From: Loripinus fragilis
Lineage: Eukaryota > Mollusca > Bivalvia > Lucinida > Lucinidae
Length of the DNA: 64,000 bases
Assembly (NCBI GenBank): GCA_964019695.1
Contig: OZ026514.1
Span: 7,688,751-7,752,750 of the forward strand
Direction of reading: 5' to 3'
Shown here piece after piece: positions 11,750-24,100 of the stretch. The notes beneath the pieces were generated by a model that saw nothing but the letters and a program-made list of their open reading frames with translations, was not told the origin of the DNA and did no database searches. Position 1 is the stretch's first letter. Every line of letters starts with the position of its first letter. Position numbers and translations under genes: made by a program.

Positions 11750-13105
11750 ATGGGAGTAAGGTAGGGTGGAGATTGATCTCCTGTGCTGTTAAGTACATTT
11801 TTAAATAATCGGACTGATGTTTAAGCAAAGCTTATGATCAAACGATACTTATTTCTAACTAGCGCAACAGACCTTTCAGAATCATGATCTTATTGTTTAT
11901 TTCAACATAGGGCCAGTTAAGCAAGTATTTTTAGCGTAAAAATGAGATTAATTTCTTATCCATCAGTTTAAACATGTGTTTTGAGTTCCCACAGCATATG
12001 TTTTGGTTGAGAAATAAGAAAATAATTCTCAATTAAGCACTTTTATCTGGGGACCTGTTTCAAATTGTATGTACTTTAAAATTATTCGATACAATGATTG
12101 ACCCTATTCTTTAATATGGATCTGAAGTATAGGTTATGAAAATTCTGACCTCATTTTAAGTTCTGTAAGATGGTGAACATTGCACTTGAAACCTACAATC
12201 CCAAAGGTGATGGATTACGGTGAGTTGGATAGGTTTGCTATGAAAGATTTGATTCAAACTAGAATTATAAATGCTTGCTCAAAAGTGGTGTATGGCAAAG
12301 AATACAAATTATCCTACAGATTATATAAAATGCTCTATTCATGATACTATATAAGTGGTTTCATTCAATCACAAGCTTTAATCTCTATAAGAAACAAAGA
12401 TTCAGATAAGAACATTTTATTAGCGTAAAATTGTAAATATTTTCTTTCCTATTAATTTCAACATGTGTTTGGAGTGCTCAAAAGAACTGTCTCATTAAGA
12501 CGGTACTTTTGAGTTCTCACAACATATGTATTGGATGAGATATAAAAGAAATAGTTTTCCAATACACACTCTTATCTGGAGGCCTGGTAAGAAAATATTT
12601 TACAAAATGTGATCTGGACTTTTATTGGTACGACCAGTCTAAGGTGTAAAAATGGATTTTCTTAACAGTAAAACAATAGTTGAATGAATTGTAACTTACA
12701 GATGAAGATGCTCTTAGCAAATGTTTAAACTATAGGGTGTATAAACAGGAACACTATAGGTTAGAAAATAACTGTAAAGCTATCACCCTCTTTTTGTAAT
12801 TATTATAACAGATTTAAATGTATGAAACATAGATTGTCTATAGAGTTTGGTAGATTTGTTAATATTGAAAAGGCAGATAGAAAATGCTAATTATGTCAGA
12901 CTGGGGAAATTGGTGATGAGTATCACTATTTGTTTACATGTTATTTTTTTAAAGATGATAGAAAGAGGCATAATGTGCCATGCTTTTACAAAAATCCTAA
13001 TACACCTGATGAACATTGAGGATGTTGCTATTATGACCCAAACTGCAATTTTCTATAAGAAAATAGTTACTAATTTTGGTAGAGCGAATAGACGGTGATG
13101 GATGG
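11750..13105 (+). pseudogene. Decayed non-LTR retrotransposon (LINE) 3' half
   Basis: At 11751 the plus strand translates as MGVR*GGD*SPVLLSTFLNN, a damaged version of the RT box that usually reads GVRQGD.LSP..F..FLND. Around 12215-12330 a frame reads LDRFAMKDLIQTRIINACSK. Around 12840-12990 another reads NIEKADRKC, then a Cys-containing stretch ending GDEYHYLFTCYFFKDDRKR, a pattern typical of the C-terminal zinc-knuckle region of many LINE polyproteins. Many stops and shifts separate them. A 120-bp phrase containing aacatgtgtttgagt-like sequence occurs twice inside (11935-12060 and 12418-12590). The exact clade is uncertain. Confidence 0.6.
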
Positions 13106-13166
13106 TTACACCTGCGAATGTCGATTTCGTGATGGAGCGTTCATCCCAGATGCATCAATATAGGGA

Positions 13167-13305
13167 TCAAACATGTCTTTCTATGCATTAACTCCTGCTG
13201 TACCCCGAGGGTGGTGTTGAAACCCGAGCCTGAAAAGGTGAGGTTTTTAACCACCACCGAGGGGTCTAGCAGATGTTATGTATCAGAAAACCATGTTTGA
13301 TCGTT
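13167..13305. repeat. Stem-loop MITE
   Basis: A 139-bp foldback: gatcaaacatgtctttctat pairs imperfectly with the reversed right end gatcaaacatggttttctga, and taccccgagggtggtg pairs with ccaccaccgaggggtc. No host gene is seen in it. Confidence 0.65.
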
Positions 13306-13881
13306 ATTGTTGCATAAAGTCATTTTGACACTTGAAAACTTTGGAAAAAACGCTTCGAAGAATTCATTTTTGTATTACTATAATGGCGCGCAAAAGCATG
13401 AAGGATTCGTAGGCTTCGAAAAAGTCTGTTCCAGAGCAAAGACTTACGTCATCCTAACGTTCATCTCTATGCACGTTACTGTTGGTGACCTCAATTTTTG
13501 TGACGGCCTAGGATGCGTATATGTAAAGTACAAAAGCGGTGCATCAACAGCACGTGAATTGCCTGATTAATACATGGATTTTGCACGTTAACATGGCTGT
13601 TAATAGCGTGCGACACGACTTTTTATGCAATAATTGGGTGTTGCTGGAGTGGGGGCACTGTCTTCTATGGGGCATCTACGAGTTTGCTATGAATCTAGTC
13701 ATATTGTACAAAAATGTTCTTATCATGTGTAATGTCACATTATGTGTACATTCTCATACATGTTGATTACTGATTGTATTGTGTTACATACCACTCCAAG
13801 GGAATGGACTTGTAACTTGTAATTTGAATTGTCATTTCGACCCTGTATGACAAGAATGAAAGGGTTACTATAAAGGAGAAA
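13306..13881. other. No recognisable gene
   Basis: Two short open frames (13307-13570 and 13539-13766) overlap in different frames and show no domain or splice-site support. Confidence 0.4.
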
Positions 13882-14075
13882 AGGAAGTGAGTATGATCAG
13901 GAAATACCACAATCACATTCTGCAGACCAACCCACAACACCGTGAGGAAGAGTCACAGACCATTTACAGTTACATACACCAGAAGACAATTAAAGCAACC
14001 AACCAGTGCTTTTTCCTCGTCAAGATGATTGCAAAACTAGAAAGGACACTAAGTAATGCATAACAAAACTAAGAC
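13882..14075 (-). repeat. PLE 3' tail, subfamily B, truncated
   Basis: Contains gtgagtatgatcaggaaata, cgtgaggaagagtcacagac and attgcaaaactagaaaggac, the first 190 bp of the reversed B-type tail. Confidence 0.8.
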
Positions 14076-14383
14076 TGTATTTTGACATAAGTAAAATTGC
14101 TGATTTCATAGGAATATGTTTAAGTTCAATCAGTTTTAATTCATGCGTATACATGGTATACTACACGCGTCAAATCATTTATCGCATATATGTGTCAAAC
14201 GAAACATTGAGTGTATGTGTGCAGCTATACAGTAGGGCGAGATGTCTAGTTTTTGGTGAGAATCTTTCCAGCCGGCAGCATGCAATCTGAGGCCACTATC
14301 AGTCCACCGGAGAAACGCCATTTGAAGTACCTTCGCTGCTGGACTAATAGTGGTCCCCTTTTATATGCTTACTGGGTTTTCTG

Positions 14384-14607
14384 CAGTGTCGGATCCAGAG
14401 GGGGTTCAGGGGTTTCGCTTGAACCCCGCCCCTCCCCATTTTAAATATCCTATGAAAATGAAATAATTTGGGCTCAGTGAGACCAAATTATTTCATTTTC
14501 ATGAGATATTTAAGAAAAATGAGATAAAAGGATCAGCAAAGCGAACCCCCCATACACTTATACATATGAACCCCTTCAAGTTTCAAAAAATCCTGGATCC
14601 GCCCCTG
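14384..14607. mobile_element. hAT-like MITE (CAGGGGCGGATCC ends)
   Basis: The ends read cagtgtcggatccagagggg and, reversed, caggggcggatccaggattt, a terminal pattern typical of hAT-type MITEs. Inside, a second inverted pair (gaaaatgaaataatttgg and ccaaattatttcattttc) makes a hairpin. I could not establish an 8-bp duplication. Relatives are at 43665-43760, 44292-44504 and 46060-46215. Confidence 0.65.
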
Positions 14608-14613
14608 TTCTCT

Positions 14614-14705
14614 AATTTTATATTTTGTGTGTGCAAACAGAAAAGGCTCGTATGAGACTGCGCTGAATCGCAGTCGCACCTGAGCCTTCGCTGTCGCCAA
14701 TGCAA
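14614..14705. repeat. Short foldback repeat
   Basis: tgcaaacagaaaaggctcgt pairs with the reversed gctgtcgccaatgc/gagccttcgctgt side. It belongs to a dispersed palindrome family with a tgatcag-type core; see findings. Confidence 0.5.
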
Positions 14706-14761
14706 TAATTACAAAAAATATGGGATTGTTAAAAACAGATTTCAGTTTTTGCTGTAAAATG

Positions 14762-14946
14762 TGCCGTGACATGAGATTTCCAACAATGTGGTATGTGCGA
14801 CCAGCAAAACCTCAGATCAGCCTGCACATACGCGCAGTCTACCAAACATCATTTGGAGTTTCTAAGCTTAAAAGGAAGCTGCACGGGCTCGTCTGAGTCT
14901 ACACTTGTCAAAATGCCACATTGTTGGAAATCACATGTCGCGGCTC
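14762..14946. mobile_element. Foldback MITE 'AGCCGTGACATG', copy 2
   Basis: The left end reads tgccgtgacatgagatttcc and the right end, reversed, gagccgcgacatgtgatttc. AAATG lies at 14757-14761 and 14947-14951. It ends 18 bp downstream of the stop codon of the RING gene (minus strand) and so would sit in its 3' UTR. Confidence 0.8.
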
Positions 14947-14964
14947 AAATGTGCTGGTTCAGAA

Positions 14965-15155
14965 TCAAATGTCCCAGAACTCGTCATGATCTACTGCTGT
15001 AACTTTCAAAGAATCATCGGTATCGGAGATATCTGATACTGGTCCCTCTATTTGTCCTATCTGGGCCAGTAGTTGGGTGTCGGACTCCATCCTCCTGTCC
15101 GCCCCTGCTTTATGGCCGTCATGGCACCAACCGTAGCGACGTCTTTGTCGAAAAC
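14965..15155 (-). CDS. RING gene exon 4 (terminal)
   Basis: 191 nt from the acceptor ttactattttcag to TGA at 14965-14967. The single G left by exon 3 joins GT to make Gly, giving GFRQRRRYGWCHDGHKAG and an acidic end, VDHDEFWDI. The FRQRRRYGWCHDGHK stretch is basic and could be a nuclear-localisation or nucleic-acid-contact patch; that is a guess. I found no clear AATAAA soon after the stop; a MITE occupies the immediate 3' flank. Confidence 0.8.
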
Positions 15156-18100
15156 CTGAAAATAGTAAAAAATGCGCCAATAATAATAATAATATAATAA
15201 TAATAATAACAGACTTTATTTAAAGAGGGTAACACATTTAGTAACAAAACTAATCTTCCATGAGGCCCTCTAATAAATACATATATACAGTTTTACATAG
15301 TGTCTGAAGGTGGTAAAGAAAAGCTGTTCCAAAATAGTTTTGAAAATAGCTTGCTCCTTAAGAGCGCTGTATGGTTGTTCTTGTTTGATGCAAATTGAGA
15401 TACTAACTCTCTCAGACTCTGAGGTTTTACTTTGCTTAACCACACAACAGATATTTAATGATTTTATATTGTAGATTCAAAGTCAAGTGAGAACTGATAG
15501 CAACAGTACATTTAACTCTTATATAGTCAATAGATCTTATTTATCAAATCCATCAAGATATAATCCAGAAAGTTACTTTGGGTAATCTCACTTATTTTTG
15601 AATTGACAATAGAACAAACAATGCAATATACATATTATATACATAAAAAAGGCTATTATTTACATATCAAAGTTAAATCAGGGATTTTTCATCCATTTAA
15701 TGAAATTCGAGTGAAATGTGGCAGTTTTATCTATCGATTTCAAACCTGAATAATAAAAGCTATTCCAAAAAATGGGTCCAGAGTATGTTATGCTTTGCTT
15801 AAAGATTTCTTTGTATGGCCTTGGGGTAATAAATAAATATCCTGATGATGATCTGAGTGTAGGAATGTTTTCATTCGGTACACTCTCTTGAAATAATTCA
15901 CTAATATATGCTGGGCATTCTCCTAAAGAATCCTTGTGCATAAACTTTGCCTTTCGTAGATACAGCCTGACATAAACAGTTAGTATTTTAAGATCTTCCA
16001 TACTTTCTACTACATTGACAATATTATAGTCCAAAATTATTTTACAAGCTCGCTTTTGGAGACGAAAAATTCTATTTAAATTTACTTGAGATGTTCCCCC
16101 CCCCATACAGTATTACAATAATCGATGTGGGGCTGAATGTATGTTTTATATAATTGAATTCTTTGGGAGTAGTTAGGTAATCTTTGATTCTAGATAAAAG
16201 CCACAGGTTTATTGTAATCTTTTTGCATACCTTATCAACATGTTGCGACCAAGTTAAATTATTATCTATTATAATACCAAGAACTTTGTCATTCATTATC
16301 ATATTTAGCTCGTCATTATTAAGATGCAAGGAAAGCTGGTCATTTGTCAAACTTATTCTTTTTTGATGTGTTGTTATCAGCATTACTTTTGTTTATGTGG
16401 TATTAATGAGCATGCCATTACATTTGCACCATTTAGCTAAAATCTAAGGCAACTTGTAAATTTCTTTGGATAGTTTCAAGTGATTTGCCTATAACATAAA
16501 GTGTTGTGTCGTCCGCATAAAAATCAGTATTAGCAGAATCGGTATACAGGGGCAAGTCATTAATAAACATGAGAAAAAGTAGAGGGCCCAAAATGGAGCC
16601 CTGTGGGACACCATCAGTAATAATTTCATCTTCAGAAAATACACTGTTTAAAGAAACGTTTTGCTTTCTTTTACCTAAGTACAATGCAAACCACGTTAGT
16701 GCTTCATGAGACAACTTGTAATGTTTTAACTTTTTGAGCAGAACATTATGATCCACAGGGTCAAAGGCTTTTTTGAAATCAATTATCACAGTCCCAATAA
16801 AGGATCCTTTATTTATACTTTCTAGCCATTTAGAGATCATGCCTATATGTGCTGTTTCACAGGAGTGGCTGGGTCTAAAACCAGACTGATTTTCATGCAA
16901 CAAATTAAACTTAACAAGGTATGTCATTAGTGAATCATGTATATGCTTTTCTAAGAACTTTGACATGACAGATAAAATAGAGATAGGTCTATAGTTATTT
17001 AAATCATCTTTGGGACCTCCTTTATGCAGTGGGGTAACTTTTGCTTTTTTCCATTTTTCAGGGAACTGTGAAGTTTTAATACTTTGATTGCAAATGTATG
17101 TGCTGGATTCAGCAATATATGGAGCAGCAAATTTTAAGAGACGGGGTCCAATATTATCACACCCTGTAGCTTTTGATAAATCAATATGTTTTAAGAATTT
17201 TTCGACACTTTCTTTTGAAACTTCTGGAATAGAGAACACTGTACCATCAGGAATTTTGTTGTTACAGAATGTTTTAAGTTTTTCAAAATTTGAATTTTCA
17301 ATAGTTTCTTTCAGATTTGATGCAATTGAGACAAAAAATTGTTGAAAGCATTTGCAATCTTATTATGGTCCCCAGTTTCTTGACCATTTATTTTGACTTT
17401 TGAAATGGAAGAATTTGATTTTTGTTTCTTAATGCCTATTTCTTTGAAAAGTTTCCATATACTACCTGGGTTGTTATTATTTTCATTGATAATTGCAGAA
17501 TACTGAGCTTTTTTAGACTGTTTGATAAGGCTTACTACCTTATTCCGCCAACTTCTATAGTGTATATCATCATTTAGAGACTTATGTCTGTCTCTGGTCT
17601 TTATAGCTTCAATAATGTCGGGTGTTAACCATTTTGGCTGCTGTTTTTGTTTGACTCGTAGAGTTTTTAATGGCAGATGTTTGGTAACTATTTCTATAAA
17701 AATAGATGTCCAGGAATCCAATGTGTCATTAGTATCATCAAAACTCTTGATAATATCCCATGAAGCAGATTGTAGGTCATTTATAAATGCCTGCTCATTG
17801 AAGGTTTTAAAAGATCTGTAACTAGTAGTTTGAAGAGAGAGCTTGGGCATTGTGCAGTTTGTTTTTCGGGTCAGAAAGATAGGGAAATGGTCACTTAGTC
17901 CAATTTCAGGGACATTGATTGAGCTTATATTTGATTCAATATTACAGTAGATATGGTCAATCAATGTTTGTGAATGTGCTGTTTTCCTTGTTGCATAATT
18001 TACTTTTTGGTGAAGACCAAAAGGCTCTATATATTCTAACCATGTGCTTTTTATATTTTCATTTATTAAATCTCTGTTAAAATCACCTAACAAATAAATT

Positions 18101-21100
18101 TCCTTATAAATTTATATACTTTACGTTCCAGTCTACAATTTTCCTGGGTTGGGACAGTACTATAAGTATAAAGTGTGTTGCCCAAGGGCACAACACAGTG
18201 CCTCCGGGACACCTCAATCTCAAGCATTCTATCACTGAGCCACTGTGCTCTTCCGAAGCATGAAAATAGCTAATGCTCAGTCTAAGAGTAAACAAAACAA
18301 ACCCACTGTATGCTTGTGCCTGCATGTTTAGAATACCAAAAGTACCATAGGTGACAGAAGGGCCCGCCGAAGGATGGCCGATTGCAATTCATTATTATTG
18401 TAGATATTTACCTTTGGATGGCGAGCTGCATCTCTCTTGTTCCGTTGGATCTGTTAAGTAGCTGTCACTGCTGGATGACGTTTTCCTTGGGTCAGCTCTA
18501 GAGTTTTCAACAAAGAGTTCCTGACAGGACCCAGACGAACGGGAACTAGAATCACTTCCAGAAGAACTTCCTCGGTGATGGTTCAACACACGCGCTGGAC
18601 TATAAACAGGAAGAGCTACTTGTTCCGGCGGATTTAGAAGTTCTGTAACTGTGTTAGATATTGGCTGTTTGGATGTCGATGGTCGACTCCCACCAACGTC
18701 GTAATCAGGGTTCGCATTCGGGAGTACGAGTCTGATATATGATGGTTTGTGTGGAATAGGAGCTAAGTCTTCATTATCAGTGTCGTCTGTTTCTGAGAAT
18801 GTTGGAGGGTAACCATCACATCTGGACTGATTTGAATATTCTTTGGGCCTTGCTCCTCGTTCTTCGTACTTATCTTCTTTATAAATGGATTGGAGTAAGT
18901 GATCCCACTCAGTGTTACCGCCTTCAAGGTCACTATCATCGCCATCTTAAATAGAGAAATGTTAATTAAAAGGAAGATGCCAAAATGTTCATGACCGCTG
19001 AACAGCAAATGCACAGACCAGCCTTCGTACAAGCACAGTCTGATCAGCGCCTTTGTGATTCGCTCTCTTGAAAAGACAAGACAGACTGGTCGAAGTTTTA
19101 TCCCTCGTTGAAGGCTATAGAAAAACAAGACGGTCAAGATGACCCTTAATCGCTCACATGAGATAGGTACATAAGGGAGTTTGGCCACGCCCCCTGGAGA
19201 CCATGTTTTTGATGGATTAATTGGTTTAGCTATTTTGGATCAAGTTCATTCAGTGATCATTTCTACTAAATTATTTTGAATTCTGACCCCCGGTTTCACA
19301 GAAGAAGATTTTTTAAGTCTTTGTTATCGTAATAAGTCACGTCCCTTGGTGGCCATGTTTTTGACCGATCACATTTCCTTTAGCTTTTTTGTAGAGGGTC
19401 ACCTAATAACCAATTCTGCCCAAATCTAAATTCTGACCACTGGTTTTAAAGGAGTGGATGTTTAAAGTAAGAAAGGCGGCAAAGATCAGGAATCGATACA
19501 ATCAAATACACACGTGACCCAGGATACCACATGGAAAAGTGACAAAAACACACTTAAACATCACAAACAAGAGCCAAGAGGTCAGCCCTTTCCCAGCAGG
19601 TGACCACAAGGCAGAAATGAACAGACGCGAAAGCATGACAAACACAAGACACGAATAACAAAAATGATCCACAAAAGAAGTACCGCCTTGGAACGGTCAG
19701 TAAAATATTTTACTGGAGGCCTTAAAGGTCTTGTGAACCTTCAAAAACATTTTCAAAACTTCATAATTTAAATGACAGTGATAAGAAAACCAAAATGCTG
19801 AAAACTCCATCTTAAAATTCCAACCGAGTCAAAAGTTATGTAAGTTTTAAAACTATGCACATTATTGTTTTGAGATGATTTTTTCAAAACGTCATATTTT
19901 ATGTAGTGCGTTTTCTAAGCAATTAAAAACAGCACAATTAAGCTTTTATATGCAAATTTTGTATTTTATCATATTCAATCATTTTCAGGAAATAAAATAT
20001 TGAATAATGTTAAAATAAATGAAATATGTTAAATTTAATATTTTAAAAAGCTCAAATGACGTCATGTGAGTCTCTTGCATATTTTCATCTAATTAAATTT
20101 TGAAACCTTCATAACCTGGTTACAATTTGGAATTTTTGATGGGGCTTTCGACATCAGTTTCTCTCATTACTGGCTTTTCAATCAATAGGAGTTTAAAAAA
20201 GTGTTTTTGAAGATTCACAAGACCTTTAAACCGGTTCACGGCGCCAACCTCACCCTTAGTTTAGATGTGGATTAAGACACGTAGATGTTTGGTTTGCATG
20301 AAATACCCCTAAAGTCTCTTACATAGGTACATAAGGGAAACTGGCCACGCCGCCTGACGGCCATGTTTTTTGACGGATCAAATTCGTTTTAGCTACTTTT
20401 GTAGTCTAGCTCCTAGACCTTGATGTTTTGTCAATTTTACTTTCCGTTTTATTCATTATAAATTGATTTCATATTGCCAGTCTCATCTCTTTCTCTCTTT
20501 GACATCAAGATCAACACCTAATCACAAATATTGCTATCATAGAGGAAAGAGGGAGATTAAAGAAATTATTATTTAAAAATGAAATTATCATTTATAAAAA
20601 AGAATATGATATCAGACTAGTAGCTAGTCTACTACTTTTGTTGAAGACCTTCCAGTGATCACTTCTACCAAATTTATTTGAATTCTGACCACTGGTTTCA
20701 GAGGAGAAGATTTTTAATGTTGAATTACTGCGATAAGCCACGCCCCCTGGTGGCCATGTTTTTCTTTAAGCTATTTCATAAGAACGTTACCCAGGGACCA
20801 TTTCCGCCAAATTATTTTCAATTCTGACCACTGGTTTCAGAGGAGAAGATTTTAAAAGTTTCCATAGGTACATACTAGAAACTGGCCATGCCCCCTAGCG
20901 AACATGCCTTATGGCGGTTCAGATTCGATTTAGCTATTTTTGTAGAAGGTCACCCAGTGACTATTTCTACCAAATTATTTTGAATTCTGGCCTCTGATTT
21001 CAAAGGAAACGATCTTCAAACTTTTTGTTACCGCAATAAGCCACGTCCCCTGGCGACCATTTTTTTTGTAGGGTCAAATTTCTTTTAGCTATTTTTGTAG

Positions 21101-24100
21101 ATTGGCACCTAAGGAACGTTCTATAAAGTTTGGTTAAAATTGGCCCATTGGTATAGGAGGAGTTGTCATGTAAAGGAATTGTTGACGACGGACGATAACA
21201 AAGCTCACTTTGAGCATTGCCAAAAAGGAATCACGCATTACAAGCATGGCTTCTCCAACCACAAAATCCACATTGGGCATTACACTAAGGTTAAACCCTA
21301 AGCCTGTGTCAAATTTGTAGTGCATCCTTTGTTTTAGTGTCAACATGATATGTTTAAGCTTCAATAAAATGTACTGCACTATTTCAATACTTGACTTTTT
21401 ATCCCCACCCAGGGGCCAGAGATGTACACATTGTCTAAACGCTTCATTTCCCTCATTAGAATGCGCACGAAAGCCTAGTAGAGTCATGTAGGACAAAACA
21501 TATAGAAAAGGAGTATTAACGACAAGAAAATGCGCAACAACGCAAATGAAAGGCGTTACAACGAAAGGCGTAGAAACTCCCAAAAAGGTTAAAAACGCAA
21601 ACCGAAATGTGTACTTGACGCGAAAAGGGCGTATTAGTGCGAATAAAAGGCGTAATAACGCAAATAGGCGTTGCTACGCCTTTCAAGGGTCTTTATAATA
21701 CCTTTAAAATGGGTAATAACGCAAAAAGGCGTAACAATGCCAAAAAGGCGTGTAATATTAAACGCCTTTCAAAATGCTTCACAAGGCAAAAAAAAAGCGT
21801 TCAACGCATTCTTCCGCATTAGCACGCCTTTGGATTTGTGATACTATGCTTTTGGATGTTGCTGCCACTTTTTGCGTTATAACGCCTTAGCAATGCGTTG
21901 CTCTGACTTATTTTGCATTTCCACGCCTTTTTATTTTAAATCTAACATACGCCTAATCTAGGCTTTCTTAGATCTATATTCAATATGAACACTTACAGAA
22001 AAAGTACATTTTGACCAGTGGCACCAGATACTATGCTTTTTGGCATTGCTGTCCCTTTTGCGTTGTAACGCCTTTGCAATGCGTTGCTGTGACTTCTTTT
22101 GCATTGCCACGCCTTTCCATATAGGCCTTGAGCTGGCTATAGACCCCCTCCCCCCCAGGGGGAATTTTGTACACTATGATTTTCTGAAACTACATTATAT
22201 AAGACACAAAATAAAAGATGTTAGCTCTCTGAGAGTGGCAGCGTTAACGTGTAACAGCACGTTATATACGTTACCCCCCCCCCCCCCTAAATAGCATTTA
22301 ACGTCCCTGATAATGTCTCAACCATGACATGTTCATACATATTTGCATGCTGACACAGGTTTATGAACTTCATATAATACAGTTACATATTTTTAGTATT
22401 AATTTTATAAATGTCTTGTGTAATTACCGTTGTATACGTTACTTAGTGTTTCCTGCGTTATTTCCGAGTATCAGTATGGTATTTATTGACTATACGTGTA
22501 TTACATCTGTCACAGAATATAGTAAATCTATAAGGCTGCTACTTAAATGATTTAAAGTTCTTTATTATGGTCGCTGACACTATTTTTAGGTCCATGTTAT
22601 GTATGTTACCTTCAAAATAGCATTAAACATTTAAGTTAATGTCTCTAACAAGCCCTGTTTATACATATTTGCATGCTTGCACAAGTTTGTGTACTTCTTT
22701 TAACAAGGTTTACCTATTTTAAGTATTCATTTAATAAATGCCTTGAGCTTTAACTGTTACGTGTGTTACCAAATGATACATAAGTTATTCTGAGTATCTT
22801 TATAGAAGTCGTTGACTATACATGTATAAAGTCATTCAGAGAATTTAGAACATTTATAAGGCTGAAATAAATTGAAGTTCCTTATTAATTTATGGTGACT
22901 TAAACTAATAATATAATGTGATCTATCAACCGTCGCTGTATGCTCACTTAAACAGTATAGATACCATGCATTCGAATCGATGTTCTGAAAGACAGTCACT
23001 GTGAAACAGCTCAGTTCTGGGCATGGTATATGGATATGATTCAGATGGTGTTGACACTGATTAGCAACTTTGAATTGCATGTCATCTCTATCTGTATGCC
23101 TTGTTCCCAATGTTCATTGCAAACGATTACAACAACTACTCACAATATGTACCTGGGTAACTGATTACACTTATAAATTTGATATACATCGCAGATGCAA
23201 AGAACTTCTCGAACAAAATGGGTTTAGTGTATCACAACCATTGTTTCTTTGCTTGAGAAATGCTTTTGACATAACTATCAGGCAAACAATAAAGAGGTAT
23301 TATAGGCATCAGCAACTAGAACTACGCTTCTTACTACAGATGGAATGATGTATTACTCATCACATCGGAGCTCAATATATTGAAACAACTCTTCAATGCA
23401 CTTAAATGAAATATTCAATCTGTTCAGATGCAAAGTAGAATGAGTACAAGAGGCAGTTTCAGGCTTCACCAATCCGTTTAGTTCTAGTTTTGAAGACAAT
23501 GAACTGTACTTTTTGTCTTTCGGTGTGCCTGCTAAGCCTGGCATAGCTAAGGATCTTATTGAGGCTGATGACATTGGCAGGAAGGCTGTTGCAGACTGCA
23601 TTGACTCACTTTTAGTTTAAAAAATGTGTCTTTCACAGTTTTGACGCTTGCGAGGTCAAGCAAGAAGAAATTGCCCAATTTACAAAACGTAAACAGCCAG
23701 ATGAGAGCTTAAAGGAGCGTCTTTGGTAAGCATGACCTACTTTTTATTGGATATAATGTTGACCTTGAGTTGACACTGCCATTCCTTTTGGGACCTGTAC
23801 CATGGTCACTGTCAACTCCTGATAGAATTTCTACCAAAAATAGTAAATGAGTATGATCAGGAAATACCACAATCACAAACTGCAGACAACCCCCTGGCAT
23901 CGCGAGGAAGAGCCCCTCAACCATCACGAGACACCAGGAAGACACATCAAGCAAAGCAATCAGCTCTCTCTTCCCCATCAAGATGATTGCAATACTAAAA
24001 TGGACATAAAGTAACATACAACAAAACATAGAACAATTACAGACTCCCACAATGGGAGTAACAATAAACAAAAAGTCAACAACAACAGAACCACCGCCTT

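Larger units (their letters stand above)
19184..21175 (+). repeat. Tandem array, period about 153 bp, interrupted
   Basis: Unit landmarks ccacgccccctgg..ggccatgtttttga recur at 19185, 19338, 20343, 20736, 20886 and 21043, each followed by tagctatttttgtaga and attttgaattctgaccactg. A PLE tail (19464-20312) and a 229-bp MITE (20403-20631) interrupt the array. Confidence 0.85.

Noticed and set aside
16184..17821. Plus-strand open frames opposite the LINE (16184, 17088, 17615)
   Set aside because: Shadows of the minus-strand LINE coding sequence.
21134..21583. 149-codon minus-strand open frame
   Set aside because: Hydrophobic, no domain and no splice support; it overlaps the end of a tandem array and the GGCGT word cluster.
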